DNA from: Rhodospirillales bacterium
GTDB taxonomy: Bacteria; Pseudomonadota; Alphaproteobacteria; Rhodospirillales; Casp-alpha2
Assembly (NCBI GenBank): GCA_013203955.1
Contig: JABMOY010000126.1
Location: 42,003-106,002 of the forward strand
DNA: 64,000 nt
Reading direction: 5' to 3'
The notes beneath the pieces are model-generated. The model did no database searches, was not told where the DNA came from, and saw nothing but the letters and a program-made list of their open reading frames with translations. This document shows, piece after piece, positions 17,311 through 29,025 of this stretch. The translations under genes were made by a program, and so were the position numbers. Within the stretch, counting starts at the first letter, position 1. Every line of letters begins with the position of its first letter.

Positions 17311-18687
17311 CTAGAAATACTCCAACTGGACGGAGAATAATTTTTCGACCTTTCTTATGACGTCTTCGGCTGCAAACAAAACCACCCGATCCTTGGCCTG
17401 AACGACTGTCGAGCCACGCGGGCAAATCATTTCACCATCCCTGACGATGGCTCCCAACAGAACGCCCGCCGGCAGCTTCACGTCTCTCAAGGGGCTCCCG
17501 ACCAGTTCCGAAGTTTCCAACGCCTCTGCCTCGATCAATTCCCCGAAACCCTCGCGCAAGGTATGGACGGAATGGATGCGTCCGCGGCGGACATATTGAA
17601 GGATCGTCGAAACGGTGATGTTTCTGGGGCTGACGACCACGTCAATGCCGAGCGAGTTTATCAGCGGCTCGTAAGTTCCTGAATTAATGAGCGTGATGGC
17701 TCTTTTGCAGCCGCTGCGCTTGGCCAGAAGTGAAGCCAGGATATTTGTTTCATCATCGTTGGTTACGGCGACCACCGTTTCGGTAGCGGAAATGTTGGCT
17801 TCTTCAAGGATTTCGGGATCCAGGACATCGCCGTTGATGATCATGGTATTTTCCAACAATCCCGCAATATGCTCGGCGCGGTCTTTGTTGGATTCGATAA
17901 TTTTGGCTTTTACCCAGTCGTGTTCTTTCTCAATTTCCTGGGCAAGGAATAATCCGATATTGCCGCCCCCGAAAATCAACAGACGCCTGGCTTCAGGCTC
18001 CTCATGGCCGAAGGCCGCCATGGCGCGGGAAACTTGTTCGGAATCGACGACGAAATAAACCTCGTCGCCCATCAACATTTGCTCGTCAGAGGAAGGCACC
18101 ATGGGCTTGCCGTTTCGCATCAGACCGACAATGACGATATTGAGTTCCGGAAAAAGTTGGGTCAGCTGGCGAAGCGGGGTGTTGATTAGCGGACAATTGT
18201 CTTCGCATTTGACGCCGATCAATTTTACCTTGCCATCAACCAGGGGAATCATTTCGAAGGCGCCGGGGACTTGAAGCCGGCGGGTTACCGCTCTCGCGAC
18301 CTCTATTTCCGGAGAAATAATAACATCGATCGGCAAATGGTCCCGGGAAAACAAATTCGCATAAATGGGTTGTAGGTAGCTTTGCTGACGGACCCGGGCG
18401 ATTTTGGTTGGCACGCCAAACAACGAATGGGCAACTTGGCAGGCAACCATATTAACTTCATCCGTATGGGTGACGGCGATGATCATATCGGCGTTCGCAA
18501 TGCCGGCTTGTTCCAGAACGTCGGGGTTCGACGCATGGCCGACGACGCCTTGCGCATCCAGGGTATCAATAACCCGGCGGACCAACTTGGACGATTGGTC
18601 GATGACAGTGACATCGTTGTTTTCTAGGGCTAAGTGCCGGGTAATGTTGAAACCGACCTGTCCCGCGCCGCAGACGATAACTTTCAT
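17311..18687 (-). CDS. trkA: Trk system potassium transporter TrkA
   Basis: MKVIVCGAGQVGFNITRHLALENNDVTVIDQ and second RCK repeat LLIFGGGNIGLFLAQEIE. Confidence 0.95.
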   Translation of the reverse strand: MKVIVCGAGQVGFNITRHLALENNDVTVIDQSSKLVRRVIDTLDAQGVVGHASNPDVLEQAGIANADMIIAVTHTDEVNMVACQVAHSLFGVPTKIARVRQQSYLQPIYANLFSRDHLPIDVIISPEIEVARAVTRRLQVPGAFEMIPLVDGKVKLIGVKCEDNCPLINTPLRQLTQLFPELNIVIVGLMRNGKPMVPSSDEQMLMGDEVYFVVDSEQVSRAMAAFGHEEPEARRLLIFGGGNIGLFLAQEIEKEHDWVKAKIIESNKDRAEHIAGLLENTMIINGDVLDPEILEEANISATETVVAVTNDDETNILASLLAKRSGCKRAITLINSGTYEPLINSLGIDVVVSPRNITVSTILQYVRRGRIHSVHTLREGFGELIEAEALETSELVGSPLRDVKLPAGVLLGAIVRDGEMICPRGSTVVQAKDRVVLFAAEDVIRKVEKLFSVQLEYF

Positions 18688-18723
18688 TGGTTTTGACCTT
18701 TGTTGCCGTCGGCAATCCGATAG

Positions 18724-20115
18724 TTATTGACGATCTTCATTGCGGACGCCAAGGGTTTTCAGTTTGCGGTGTAAGGCAGAACGTTCCATCCCGATAAATT
18801 CAGCCGTCTTGGAGATGTTGCCTCCAAACCGTATTACCTGAGCGACCAGATAATCGCGTTCGAAAATTTCGCGTGCATCGCGCAACGACAGTCCCATGAT
18901 TTCGACATTGCTATCAAGATTTCCAGACACCGGGGCATTGGCGTTTATTTCCGGCGGTAAAATGTCCGTGCCGATCGGCTTGGTGGCATCGTCAGGGGCC
19001 ATAATCAGCAAGCGTTCTATGATGTTCCTAAGTTCCCGGACGTTGCCGGGCCAGGCATATCCCTGAAGCAAGGCCTGGGCGTCGGTGCTGATGGTCCTAG
19101 GGGGTTGCCCGGTCATGGCGGCTGCGTGGTCCATGAAATGCTTGGCTAAATGCGGGATATCGTTCGTGCGTTGTTTTAGCGAAGGGATTTTTAAAGGAAC
19201 AACATTAAGCCGGTAAAAAAGATCTTCGCGAAAACGCCCGGCGTTTATTTCCTCGTTCAAATCCACCGTAGAAGAAGCAATGACACGGACATCAACCTCG
19301 ACTCGAGTTGTTCCCCCGACCCGTTCGAAAATTTGCTCCTGAAGAACCCGGACGATCTTGCCTTGGGTTTCAAGGGGCATGTCGGCGATTTCGTCAAGAA
19401 ACAGGGTGCCGTTGTGGGCGGCTTCGAATGTTCCTACCTTCTGCGGCGTTTCGCCTGGCGCCTCGGCGGTTTCCGTCCCGAATAGCTCAATTTCGACTCG
19501 GTCGGGTAACATCGTCGCGCAATTAACGACAACGAACGGGCCATCGGCGCGTTGAGACAAGGTGTGGATCATCCGGGCCGCGACTTCCTTGCCGGAACCG
19601 GAGGGGCCGGTAATCAGAACCCGGCTGTTTGTAGGCGCCACCCGTTCGATGGATTGTTTGATCTCGCGAATAGGCGGTGTATCGCCGATCAATTCATTAG
19701 CGGTGCCGGCACGAAGCCTCAGATCTTCGTTTTCCCGGCGTAGGCGTGCGGCCTCAATCGCCCGTTCTACCAACATGATCAGGCGGTCCGCTTTGAAGGG
19801 CTTTTCGATGAAATCGTAGGCGCCATCCTTGATGGCTGAAACGGCGGTTTCGATGTTGCCGTGGCCGCTCATCATCAACACCGGGATGGAAGGGTGATCT
19901 TTCTTGAGGGCCTTCAGGATGCCAAGGCCGTCTAATTCGCTTCCCTGAAGCCAAATGTCCAACAATACCAAACTCGGACGTCGGGCCTCGACGGCGCTAA
20001 GGGCTTCGGCGCTGCCGGGCGCTTCACGGGTCTGGTATCCCTCATCTTGGAGGATGCCGGAGGTGAGGACCCGGATGTCGGTTTCATCGTCTACGATTAA
20101 AATATCATATGCCAT
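18724..20115 (-). CDS. ntrX: Sigma-54-type response regulator NtrX
   Basis: DILIVDDETDIRVLTSGILQDEGY receiver; LITGPSGSGKEVAARMIH AAA+; note EIELFGTE in place of canonical GAFTGA; adjacent to ntrY. Confidence 0.93.
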   Translation of the reverse strand: MAYDILIVDDETDIRVLTSGILQDEGYQTREAPGSAEALSAVEARRPSLVLLDIWLQGSELDGLGILKALKKDHPSIPVLMMSGHGNIETAVSAIKDGAYDFIEKPFKADRLIMLVERAIEAARLRRENEDLRLRAGTANELIGDTPPIREIKQSIERVAPTNSRVLITGPSGSGKEVAARMIHTLSQRADGPFVVVNCATMLPDRVEIELFGTETAEAPGETPQKVGTFEAAHNGTLFLDEIADMPLETQGKIVRVLQEQIFERVGGTTRVEVDVRVIASSTVDLNEEINAGRFREDLFYRLNVVPLKIPSLKQRTNDIPHLAKHFMDHAAAMTGQPPRTISTDAQALLQGYAWPGNVRELRNIIERLLIMAPDDATKPIGTDILPPEINANAPVSGNLDSNVEIMGLSLRDAREIFERDYLVAQVIRFGGNISKTAEFIGMERSALHRKLKTLGVRNEDRQ

Positions 20116-20129
20116 TGTCTGGGGCCTTT

Positions 20130-22433
20130 TTACAAACCATGAGCCAATAGGTTTGTGGCGACCTTCATCGGATCAGATTCCTCATCCCCTGCTCCACCCG
20201 GTTCAGTTTTTGGGTCCAAGGGGGGAAAAACCAGGGACACTATCGCGCCGCCGCCTTCACGGTCTTTAAGCAAAATATTCCCCTTATGATCTTCCATAAT
20301 TTTTTTAACAATCGCCAATCCCAAGCCGGTGCCTTTGGTGCGGGTTGTCACATAGGGTTCGGTTAATTGTTCTCGATTTTCGCCTGGCAGCCCGCGACCG
20401 TTGTCCTCGACGTTGACGGTGATGATGGGGGCATTGGCACCTTTGTGTCCAGTTTCCGGTTCTCCTGGGCGAACGTCAATGACGATACGAATTTCCCCTT
20501 TTGGGGCCGAGGAGCCGGTTTCCTCTTGCAAGCCGGCAATCGATTCGGTCGCGTTTTTCAAAAGGTTGGTCAGTGCCCGCGAAACCTGACGATGGTCGCA
20601 ATAGAGCCTAATTTCATCTTTGGAAAGATCGGCGTCATAGTCGATTTCGGGGTGGCGATGGCGTTCCAGGGAAATGGCATTTCGGCAAATTTCCGAAAGA
20701 TTTTCATTCCTTAGCGATAATTCCGGCATTCGGGCAAAGGACGAGAATTCATCGACCATGCGGTGAAGGTCTTCAACTTGGCGGACGATGGTGTCCGTGC
20801 AATTGGCAAATGTTTCGGGATCGCTTTTGATTTCGCTGAAATATTTCCTTTTAAGGCGCTCCGCGGACAATTGGATAGGCGTAAGCGGGTTCTTAATTTC
20901 ATGGGCAATGCGGCGCGCAACGTCCGCCCAGGCGGCCTTGCGCTGAGCCGAAAAAAGTTCGGTCACGTCGTCAAATGTAACGACGTACCCAATGACCTCA
21001 ACACCCAAGCGCTCGGCGGCGACGGTTACCATTAAGGTCTGAAATTGCCCTTCGTGCCCGACTTTGGTTTCGGCTTGCATGGGCCGCTCCGGACGGTCCA
21101 TGGCCTGGGCTAGCAAATCAGCCATTTCAGGGACGGCTGCCGCCAATTTTTGGCCGATGAAAGATTCCAAATCCCTGCTCAAAAGCTCAGATGCGGAACG
21201 ATTTGGCAGATGGATGTGCCCCTCCTTGTCGAGCCCGATAACGCCTGCGGAAACGCCTGCCAAAACCGTTTCCGTGAAGCGGCGGCGCTCATCCAGTTGG
21301 CGGTTCGCGTCAATTAAGCCTTCTTGGGTGCTGTGCAACTGGGACGTCATCGTGTTGAAGGTACGGCTAAGTGTACTGATTTCGTCGGGGCTGTCGGTGG
21401 TGTCGACGCGAACGCTCAAATCACCTCCGCTTATTTTCTCGGCCGCCGAAATCAGGGAGCTGATCGGCTTCGCAAGTTGGGTCGAAACGGTCAATCCGAT
21501 CCAAATAGCCGCCAACAGCAACAGAACCGCGACGACAATGAAGATCATAACAAAGGTGACTTGAATGCCGCCTCGTTTTTTTTCTATCGCTTGATACCGC
21601 CCGACGGCGGCATCAACTTCCTGGATATGTTTTATGACTTGCGGGTCAACATGGCGTTCCACCAACAAATAGGCATCAATAAAACTCGGCAGGCGGACGA
21701 TGGCGCGGATACGCTCATCTTTTTTTCCGCCTAAGATGGTGATTTCCTCACGGCTGGCTTTTTCGAAGGCTTCCTTGGGAATCTGTTGGGCCTTGATGGT
21801 AAAGCTTAATTCAGAACGCGCCATGACTTGCCCGGTTCGGTCAATAACCAGGACCTCCGAAAGTGAGCGTAGCGCCGCGTGGCGGGAAAGAATTCTGTTG
21901 AAACGTTTCTTATTGCCGCCCAGCGCCGGGGCGTTGAAATTCAATTCGCTGGCGATGGCATAGGCGTCGGCGTAAATATTTTTACGGTGTTCTTGAAGAT
22001 ACGCCTCGGCCACCACCCTGGACTGATAAACAGCCGTGTTGACCCGTTTGTTGAACCATTGATTTAGTCCATAGTTGATGAAAATGGCTGAAAAAACGGC
22101 GACCAGGATCGCTGGCGTCACCGCCACCAGGCCGAACAGCATTACCAAGCGAACATGCAACCCGGCACCCGCTTGACCTTTTCGGCGGTCCTGCCAGATC
22201 GTGACCAATCGCTTGGCGACAAACAAACCCAGTAGTAAAAGGATGATGCCATCAATGAAAAGAAGGTTGAGGATCGTCTGAATATCGATTTCCCCACCGC
22301 CGGTCATCGTGGCGACGGTGGCGACCCCCGAAATTACGGCCGCAACGACCAAGGTATAGGTCATCACCCGCTGGACGGCGGGGCTCATTGCCCAGGCTCG
22401 GGCTATATCGAGAATCTGGAGAGGCATATTCAT
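20130..22433 (-). CDS. ntrY: Sensor histidine kinase NtrY
   Basis: N-terminal TM helices, [33 protein letters not shown]-box and [12 protein letters not shown]. Confidence 0.95.
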   Translation of the reverse strand: MNMPLQILDIARAWAMSPAVQRVMTYTLVVAAVISGVATVATMTGGGEIDIQTILNLLFIDGIILLLLGLFVAKRLVTIWQDRRKGQAGAGLHVRLVMLFGLVAVTPAILVAVFSAIFINYGLNQWFNKRVNTAVYQSRVVAEAYLQEHRKNIYADAYAIASELNFNAPALGGNKKRFNRILSRHAALRSLSEVLVIDRTGQVMARSELSFTIKAQQIPKEAFEKASREEITILGGKKDERIRAIVRLPSFIDAYLLVERHVDPQVIKHIQEVDAAVGRYQAIEKKRGGIQVTFVMIFIVVAVLLLLAAIWIGLTVSTQLAKPISSLISAAEKISGGDLSVRVDTTDSPDEISTLSRTFNTMTSQLHSTQEGLIDANRQLDERRRFTETVLAGVSAGVIGLDKEGHIHLPNRSASELLSRDLESFIGQKLAAAVPEMADLLAQAMDRPERPMQAETKVGHEGQFQTLMVTVAAERLGVEVIGYVVTFDDVTELFSAQRKAAWADVARRIAHEIKNPLTPIQLSAERLKRKYFSEIKSDPETFANCTDTIVRQVEDLHRMVDEFSSFARMPELSLRNENLSEICRNAISLERHRHPEIDYDADLSKDEIRLYCDHRQVSRALTNLLKNATESIAGLQEETGSSAPKGEIRIVIDVRPGEPETGHKGANAPIITVNVEDNGRGLPGENREQLTEPYVTTRTKGTGLGLAIVKKIMEDHKGNILLKDREGGGAIVSLVFPPLDPKTEPGGAGDEESDPMKVATNLLAHGL

Positions 22434-23863
22434 TTGACGCCCCTGATGACGGGAATATCCAGGTCTCGGATCTTCTTTCTCAAGGTATTGCGGTTTAGCC
22501 CAAGGACTTCGGCTGCTTTGATTTGGTTGCCGCGGGTCGCTTGCAGAGTGAGCGAAATCAGGGGCCGCTCAACTTCCTTGAGCACGCGCTGGTAAAGCCC
22601 GGCGGCGGGCAGCCCTTCGGCATGGGCGGAAAAATACGTTGCAAGCTGTTGTTCGACGGTTTGCGACAATCCCCTGTCTTCGGCTTCACGGTTATCGGGG
22701 GCGCCGTCGGCCAATTCGGTGCTAATTTCGTTGATGGAAATGACTTCCTGGGAATAAAGCGCCGCCAAACGCCGGACCAGGTTTTCCAATTCACGCACAT
22801 TCCCGGGCCAGTGATGGGTCTTCAAGCGTTCCATGGCGTCAGTGTCGATAACCTTCCACGGCAGCCCTTCCTCGACCACCTTGGTCAGGAAAGAACGGAC
22901 CAGTTCGGGAATATCATCAGTGCGTTCGCGCAACGGCGGCATGCGGATCGGCACGACGTTCAATCGGAAATACAGGTCTTCGCGGAACAAGCCCTGGCGG
23001 ATCAACTGTTTTAGGTCGTGGTGGGTGGCGGTAATGATCCTGGCGTCGGCCTTGATCGGCGCCTGCCCCCCGACGGTGGTGTATTCGCCATCCTGAAGCA
23101 CGCGCAGAAGCCGGGTTTGGGCGTCCGGCGGCATATCACCGATTTCGTCCAGGAAAAGCGTTCCTCCCTTGGCCTGCTCGAACCGCCCGGCGTTTCGTTG
23201 GGTGGCGCCTGTAAAGGCACCCTTTTCATGGCCAAAGAGTTCGCTCTCGATAAGTTCCCTGGGCACGGCGGCCATATTTATGGCAATAAACGGGCCGTCT
23301 TTGCGCTTGCCATAATCGTGAAGCGCATGGGCGACGAGTTCTTTGCCGGTGCCGGATTCTCCGGTGATCGTCACGGTGAGGTCCGTTCCCATCAAACGGG
23401 CTAGGGTCCGGTAAACTTCCTGCATGGCCGGTGTGCGCCCGATCAGCGGCAAGGCTTCTTCTGTCTCGGTGGCAGAGAAACGATCTCCGGCAGAGCGCGG
23501 CGTTTCCAGCCCGCGTCGGACGAGGTTGACCAGCTCATCAATGTCGAATGGCTTGGGCAGATATTCAAAGGCGCCGCGTTCCGTTGCTTTGACCGCCGTC
23601 AACAGGGTGTTTTGGGCGCTCATGACGATGATCCGAAGCTCCGGGCGAATACCGAGTATGCGTGGCACCAGGTCGAGCCCATTTTCGTCCGGCATGACCA
23701 CGTCGGTGATGACCAAATCACCATCTCCGTCGCTGACCCATCGCCACAAAGTCGCCGCGTTGCCGGTGGCGCGGACTTCAAACCCGGCGCGGCTGAGGGC
23801 CTGGGTGACGACGGTGCGAATGGCGCCATCGTCATCGGCGACAAGGATCATCGGCGCCGACAT
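22430..23863 (-). CDS. ntrC: Nitrogen regulation response regulator NtrC
   Basis: [36 protein letters not shown] sigma-54 loop; Fis-type C-terminus [16 protein letters not shown]. Confidence 0.96.
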   Translation of the reverse strand: MSAPMILVADDDGAIRTVVTQALSRAGFEVRATGNAATLWRWVSDGDGDLVITDVVMPDENGLDLVPRILGIRPELRIIVMSAQNTLLTAVKATERGAFEYLPKPFDIDELVNLVRRGLETPRSAGDRFSATETEEALPLIGRTPAMQEVYRTLARLMGTDLTVTITGESGTGKELVAHALHDYGKRKDGPFIAINMAAVPRELIESELFGHEKGAFTGATQRNAGRFEQAKGGTLFLDEIGDMPPDAQTRLLRVLQDGEYTTVGGQAPIKADARIITATHHDLKQLIRQGLFREDLYFRLNVVPIRMPPLRERTDDIPELVRSFLTKVVEEGLPWKVIDTDAMERLKTHHWPGNVRELENLVRRLAALYSQEVISINEISTELADGAPDNREAEDRGLSQTVEQQLATYFSAHAEGLPAAGLYQRVLKEVERPLISLTLQATRGNQIKAAEVLGLNRNTLRKKIRDLDIPVIRGVK

Positions 23864-25003
23864 CTAGGCCTTCTCCTCTGGGACTATTTCGTATTTATTA
23901 TCGACCATCGGCAGCATGACGCGAAATTCCGTTCGCTTGTTCCGGCTTTCGCATTCAATGACTCCCCCGTGATCGCCGATGATTTTGGCGACCAGGGCTA
24001 GGCCTAGGCCCGAACCGTGGGGCTTCGACGTAACGAAGGGATCGAACAGGTAGCTCATGATGTCATCGGGTATGCCTTCGCCGTTGTCCTTGATGCTGAC
24101 CCGCAAAGGCAGGTGCAGGCGGGAGTCGCTTCCGGCAACGGCAAAACGAACGCCTTGTTGATAGGAGGTTTCGAGGATTATTTCTCCGCCTTCCTTGGGC
24201 GCCGCTTCGGCGGCGTTTTTAACTAGGTTAAGGAATACCTGAACCAATTGATCCCGGTGCCCGTAAACCGACGGCAGCGACGGGTCGAATTCCGTGACGT
24301 AACGTAAATGCCGTCCGAAACCGTTTTTCGCCAGTTGGTGAACCCGGTCCAGGACTTGATGGATGTTGACGGCTTCGCGTTCAAGCGGACCGCTGTCTGA
24401 AAAGACCTCCATGCGGTCGACCAGATTGCATATTCGGTCGGCTTCCTCGCGGATCAACATCGTCAGGTTTTTATCATCCGGAGTTGAATTTTGTTCCAAC
24501 AGCTGTGCCGCTCCGCGAATACCTGACAAAGGATTCTTGATCTCGTGGGCTAGCATCGAGGCCATCGCCGTAACCGATCTGGCGGCGCCCCGGTGGGTCA
24601 ATTGCCGCTCGATTTTATCGGCGATGGACCGCTGTTGCAGGGAAACCACCACCGAATTTGCTTCATCCCCCAAGGGCGTCGCTTGTAAGTTGACAAAATG
24701 CTTTCCGATACGGGGCGATTCAAGTGTCACGCCATATTCGGATACGGCGAACCCCTTATCCCTCACCTGCTTGATCAGTGAAAAAATGGGGCTGTCAGGT
24801 GGCAACATTTCCTGAAGCAGGTGGCCATTCAAGTAGTCCGCGCTGCCCTGCAGGAACTGTTCGCCAGCGGTGTTGAGGCTAACGACGGCTCCGGTCTTAT
24901 CAAGGACAAAGACCACGGCGCCTAAGGCGTTGAGGATGCTTTCCGCCGGTATTTCCATTTCGCCGGTCGTTGGGCGAAGGGCGACCACGGGTTTCGCCAT
25001 CAT
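23864..25003 (-). CDS. ntrB: Nitrogen regulation sensor kinase NtrB
   Basis: [42 protein letters not shown]; adjacent to ntrC. Confidence 0.95.
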   Translation of the reverse strand: MMAKPVVALRPTTGEMEIPAESILNALGAVVFVLDKTGAVVSLNTAGEQFLQGSADYLNGHLLQEMLPPDSPIFSLIKQVRDKGFAVSEYGVTLESPRIGKHFVNLQATPLGDEANSVVVSLQQRSIADKIERQLTHRGAARSVTAMASMLAHEIKNPLSGIRGAAQLLEQNSTPDDKNLTMLIREEADRICNLVDRMEVFSDSGPLEREAVNIHQVLDRVHQLAKNGFGRHLRYVTEFDPSLPSVYGHRDQLVQVFLNLVKNAAEAAPKEGGEIILETSYQQGVRFAVAGSDSRLHLPLRVSIKDNGEGIPDDIMSYLFDPFVTSKPHGSGLGLALVAKIIGDHGGVIECESRNKRTEFRVMLPMVDNKYEIVPEEKA

Positions 25004-25986
25004 GCCGCCGCTTGCTGGATTATCGGTTCAAAGAATCCGCGCAGCATGGATTTCACGACTTCAGGGTCTTCCACCCGCATGACCTGAGAACGGAATTCAG
25101 CAGAACGGGGATGGCCTTTGGAATACCAACCCAAATGCTTGCGCGCGATTTTCAGCCCCGAGAGGACGCCGTAATGAGACAGCATGGCGTCGTAGTGATC
25201 AAGGATGATGGCGAGTTGCTCGCTCAAGGCTGGGTCGGCCAGGCGCTCTCCAGTCTTGAGGAAATGCTGAATCTGATTGGGAAACCATGGTTTGCCGTAT
25301 GTGCCGCGCCCGACGAGAAGCCCATCAGTGCCGGAATCGTCAAGGGCTTGCCGGGCGTCTTCGAGGCTATTGATGTCGCCGTTGACGAACACCGGAATGG
25401 ATACCGCTTCCTTGACCTGGCGGACGAATTCCCAATCGGCTTTTCCTTTGTAGAACTGGCACCGAGTGCGTCCGTGAACGGCGATGGCCTGGATGCCAGA
25501 TTCTTCCGCGATGCGGGCAAGGTTGGGGGCATTGCGCGTATTGTCATCCCATCCGGTGCGCATTTTAAGGGTCACGGGGATTTTGACACTCTTGACGGTG
25601 GCCTTGAAGATGCTGGCCGCCAGAGGTTCATCGCGCATCAGCGCAGAACCGGCATCGCCGCTGGTGACTTTCTTCACCGGACAGCCAAGGTTGAGGTCGA
25701 TCAGCGAGGCACCGCGATCTTCATTAAGGCGCGCGGCTTCGGCGATGATGTCAGGTTCACACCCCGCTAATTGCACCGCCATCGGATGCTCATCGGCGCA
25801 ATGGGTGGCCATCTTCAAGGTCTTCCTGGCGGCATAAACCATCGCCTTCGAGGCGATCATTTCGGACACGACCATCCCAACCCCGCAACGCTTGACCAAG
25901 CGACGGAAAGGCATATCGGTTACCCCCGACATCGGGGCCAGGATCACGGGACTATCCAGGCGAACGGTGCCAATTTTTAGTGTCAT
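25000..25986 (-). CDS. dusB: tRNA-dihydrouridine synthase DusB (NifR3 family)
   Basis: [58 protein letters not shown]. Confidence 0.95.
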   Translation of the reverse strand: MTLKIGTVRLDSPVILAPMSGVTDMPFRRLVKRCGVGMVVSEMIASKAMVYAARKTLKMATHCADEHPMAVQLAGCEPDIIAEAARLNEDRGASLIDLNLGCPVKKVTSGDAGSALMRDEPLAASIFKATVKSVKIPVTLKMRTGWDDNTRNAPNLARIAEESGIQAIAVHGRTRCQFYKGKADWEFVRQVKEAVSIPVFVNGDINSLEDARQALDDSGTDGLLVGRGTYGKPWFPNQIQHFLKTGERLADPALSEQLAIILDHYDAMLSHYGVLSGLKIARKHLGWYSKGHPRSAEFRSQVMRVEDPEVVKSMLRGFFEPIIQQAAA

Positions 25987-26119
25987 GGTTTGGAGCTTTG
26001 TTTTGTGCCTGTTTGTTAGGCAATTTTTAGGTCAAATACAATGTTTTGCTTGAGGGGTTTGCTTAAAACCCAGGCATTTATAGGATGCCAGGGCCCTTTT
26101 GGCCCGGATTTATGCCCCT

Positions 26120-26920
26120 TCAGCCCAAGATGACATCGGTCACGAATTTAACCCCGGGATAACCTAGCGTTAGAAGAAGATAAGCCAATAAGACAATCCT
26201 GGCCGCTTGGCGCCCGCGAAGACCTGTTTTGTAATGGGCCAATAACAGGGCACCGATCACCACAAAGGTGGTCATGGTCAAAATGGTTTTGTGGTCGAGG
26301 AGCAACAACTTTCCCGTGGCTCCATATTGCAACGCCATGCCGGTAGCTAAGCCCAAGGCCAGAATAACTTCGCCCAGCGCCAAAAGTCGGACCAAGAGCC
26401 CTTCGCAGTCAGCGACCGAAGGCAGAATTCGGGTCAGGGCCGTGGGTTGTTTTCTTTTAAGGGCTCGCTCCTGAAGAAAGGCCCCCAAGGCGGCGACCCC
26501 GGCAAGGGTGATAAGGGCGTAAGTGGCAACGGAGACGACGATGTGAACCCCGATCCACCCGCCCGCAGCGCCGACGGAGATGGGTTCATGGGGCACCTGG
26601 GCCCAAACCATTGCCAAAATCCCCAGCGCCGCCATGTAAGCGGATACCAGCGGGGTCAGCCGCCAGGCCTCGCGCGCCAAAATTGAGATGACGACGAAAC
26701 CCGCCATGGTGGCGGCAACGGTCACCCACAGCGTCGTCGACAAATCGCTCCGCCAGGAACCGGCCATGGTCGCCAAGACCAAAGTCGCGGGTCCAGCCAC
26801 CGCCACCATTAAGACCAGCCAGAAAAGGCCATCTTGTTTGTGGTCGCGGCGAAGGGGAAGCAATATCGACGGCACCAGGGCGACAATGGCCGAAAGGCCG
26901 AGGAACAGGTAATCTGGCAT
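26120..26920 (-). CDS. CcsA/HemX-type cytochrome c biogenesis membrane protein
   Basis: Polytopic membrane protein; GWIGVHIVVSVATYALITLAGVAAL and 'LLLDHKTILTMTTFVVIGALLLAHYKTGLRGRQA'. Confidence 0.75.
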   Translation of the reverse strand: MPDYLFLGLSAIVALVPSILLPLRRDHKQDGLFWLVLMVAVAGPATLVLATMAGSWRSDLSTTLWVTVAATMAGFVVISILAREAWRLTPLVSAYMAALGILAMVWAQVPHEPISVGAAGGWIGVHIVVSVATYALITLAGVAALGAFLQERALKRKQPTALTRILPSVADCEGLLVRLLALGEVILALGLATGMALQYGATGKLLLLDHKTILTMTTFVVIGALLLAHYKTGLRGRQAARIVLLAYLLLTLGYPGVKFVTDVILG

Positions 26921-27042
26921 CAGAAGTACGCACCTTTGTTTTTTATGGCCCCCTTGGCAAGCCCATGGGGGAACTCTAAGTTCAGTTCGCGAAGCATAAC
27001 TGATTTGCCCGCAAATAGAAGCAGCCAGGGACCCTATAATCC

Positions 27043-28188
27043 ATGAGCGCTACAGTCGCATTGGTGGTCGGAGCCGGTGAAGGACGGCGTTTCGGCGGTG
27101 AATTGCCGAAACAATATTGCCAGCTTTCAGGCGTACCGGTGATGCGGCGCTCTCTTTTGGCGTTTCTTGACCATCCGGAAATCGATACCGTTCAGGCGGT
27201 TATTCACCCGAACCACGAAGACCTTTATGGCGAAGCTGCCCATGGGCTAACTCTGCCGCCGCCCGTTCATGGCGGTGTGCTTCGCCAAGATTCGGTCGTC
27301 AGGGGGCTGCAATCGCTGATGGACCTTAGCCCCGCGAAGGTGCTTATCCACGACGCCGCCCGCCCCTTGGTTTCCGGTGCTGTTATTTCCCGAGTTCTGA
27401 GGGCGCTTGAGGAATCCCCCGGCGCCGTTCCCGCCCTTCCCGTCGTCGATACTTTGAAACGTGGTGACGGACAAACCATTACCGCCACGGTTTCCCGCCA
27501 AGGCCTGTGGCGGGCGCAGACGCCGCAAGGGTTCCGTTTTGAGGATATTCTTGCCGCCCATCAGAAGGCCGAGGGCGAAGAGTTGACAGATGATGCCGCC
27601 GTCGCCGAGCGCGCCGGCTTTGCCGTCGCCATTGTCGCAGGCGAGGAGGATAATTTGAAAGTGACGACACCCGAAGACCTGACCCGTGCCGAGAGGATAA
27701 TCGGCGGCGGTGAGACCAGAACCGGAATGGGGTTCGACGTCCATCGTTTCGGCGAAGGCAACCAAGTCATGCTTTGCGGCATTGCCATCCCCCATGCCTT
27801 TGGGTTGGAGGGTCACTCGGACGCCGATGTCGGACTCCACGCGGTGTGTGATGCCATCCTGGGCGCCATTGGCGCCGGTGATATCGGCAGCCACTTTCCA
27901 CCCGCCGATCCGCAATGGAAGGGCGTGTCGTCCGAAGTCTTTCTGCGCCACGCCTCTGAATTATTAGCGGCCAAAGGCGGCAGGATATCCAACATCGACC
28001 TAACCCTAATTTGTGAAGAGCCCAAGATCGGGCCCCGCCGCGAAGCGATGACGCAAAAGATCGCTGAAATATTGGGTATTCCTTCGGGCCGTATCGGGGT
28101 CAAGGCGACAACGACGGAACGTCTGGGATTTACCGGGCGGGGGGAAGGCATTGCCGCACAGGCCGTGGCGACGATCTGCCTTTTTTGA
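27043..28188 (+). CDS. ispDF: Bifunctional IspD/IspF (MEP pathway)
   Basis: IspD: VVGAGEGRRFGGELPKQYCQLSGVPV; IspF: RTGMGFDVHRFGEGNQVMLCGIAIPHAFGLEGHSDADVGLHAVCDAILGA. Confidence 0.96.
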   Translation: MSATVALVVGAGEGRRFGGELPKQYCQLSGVPVMRRSLLAFLDHPEIDTVQAVIHPNHEDLYGEAAHGLTLPPPVHGGVLRQDSVVRGLQSLMDLSPAKVLIHDAARPLVSGAVISRVLRALEESPGAVPALPVVDTLKRGDGQTITATVSRQGLWRAQTPQGFRFEDILAAHQKAEGEELTDDAAVAERAGFAVAIVAGEEDNLKVTTPEDLTRAERIIGGGETRTGMGFDVHRFGEGNQVMLCGIAIPHAFGLEGHSDADVGLHAVCDAILGAIGAGDIGSHFPPADPQWKGVSSEVFLRHASELLAAKGGRISNIDLTLICEEPKIGPRREAMTQKIAEILGIPSGRIGVKATTTERLGFTGRGEGIAAQAVATICLF

Positions 28189-28209
28189 GACTGGACTTGA
28201 GTCTAGGGC

Positions 28210-28527
28210 CTAAGCCGTCTCAGTGTTGATCCAGTTCAGGAACGCCGGATTGCCGCCAGTTATGGGCACGGCGACGACACAGGGGCAATCGTAGCTGTGT
28301 AATTCCTTGACCTTGGCGACGACTTTTTCCACCAAGTCGTCTCGAGTTTTTAGCAGAACCGAAACTTCTTCATCTTCCTGAACGGCCCCTTCCCACCAAT
28401 AAAATGACGTGGTGGGACCAGGTAAAATATTGGCACAAGCGCATAGCCGACTTTCAACAAGCGCCTTCCCTATTTCAGCCGCCTCTTCGCGAGTTCCAAC
28501 CGTGACGTAGATCAGTGTCTGACTCAT
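28210..28527 (-). CDS. cutA: Divalent-cation tolerance protein CutA
   Basis: IYVTVGTREEAAEIGKALVESRLCACANILPGPTTSFYWWEGAVQEDEEVSVLLKT. Confidence 0.95.
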   Translation of the reverse strand: MSQTLIYVTVGTREEAAEIGKALVESRLCACANILPGPTTSFYWWEGAVQEDEEVSVLLKTRDDLVEKVVAKVKELHSYDCPCVVAVPITGGNPAFLNWINTETA

Positions 28528-28559
28528 TTTTGGCCCTCATCATTCCTATGCACTGCAAT

Positions 28560-28579
28560 AGCTCCTTGGCCAAGGAGCT
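28560..28579. promoter_or_regulatory. 20-bp perfect palindrome AGCTCCTTGGCCAAGGAGCT in a divergent intergenic region
   Basis: Self-reverse-complementary; between cutA (-) and the 96-aa gene (+). Confidence 0.6.
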
Positions 28580-28635
28580 GAACTACCGTACCATTGGCTG
28601 AGGAAATTGTCTTTGAAACCAAGGCTCGTTGATTT

Positions 28636-28926
28636 ATGTCATCAACCATGATTCAAGATTTAGATTCCGAAAGGTCAGCCACGGAAAGTAAACCCGGCAA
28701 GCCGGCTCCGTCTGATCAGCAATTGAAGTGGCTTTCCCGTGGCCTGGGGCAACCGGGGGGCAAGCTTCCTCTTTTCGATGATGAAGGCCAAAAGATCAGC
28801 GGGCGAACGGTCAAAAGTTGCATCGAAAAGGGTTGGGCGGAACCTTGGTTTGACAATCCCATCAAGCCCGATTGGCATATCTGTAAGCTGACGGAGGCCG
28901 GTCACAACCTATTAACCGGCACCTAG
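28636..28926 (+). CDS. Hypothetical protein (96 aa)
   Basis: SDQQLKWLSRGLGQPGGKLPLFDDEGQKISGRTVKSCIEKGWAEPWFDNPIKPDWHICKLTEAGHNLL; intact ORF with winged-helix-like C-terminus. Confidence 0.65.
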   Translation: MSSTMIQDLDSERSATESKPGKPAPSDQQLKWLSRGLGQPGGKLPLFDDEGQKISGRTVKSCIEKGWAEPWFDNPIKPDWHICKLTEAGHNLLTGT

Positions 28927-29025
28927 CCAAAAGTAATACCTCCCCTACGTTTAAGCGACTTTACCACTACAATTTGTCGGGGTTTCGGTCATAATAGCCG
29001 TGACGTTTCTCAACATGGAATTCCA

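Noticed and set aside
24970-25770. 266-aa + strand ORF
   Set aside because: Antisense to dusB, whose protein is clearly DusB; the translation has no recognisable family and looks like a high-GC shadow ORF
26089-26110. GGGCCCTTTTGGCCC hairpin after ccsA-like gene
   Set aside because: Short arms and no T-run; not strong enough to call a terminator
27247-27951. 234-aa - strand ORF
   Set aside because: Antisense to ispDF; shadow ORF
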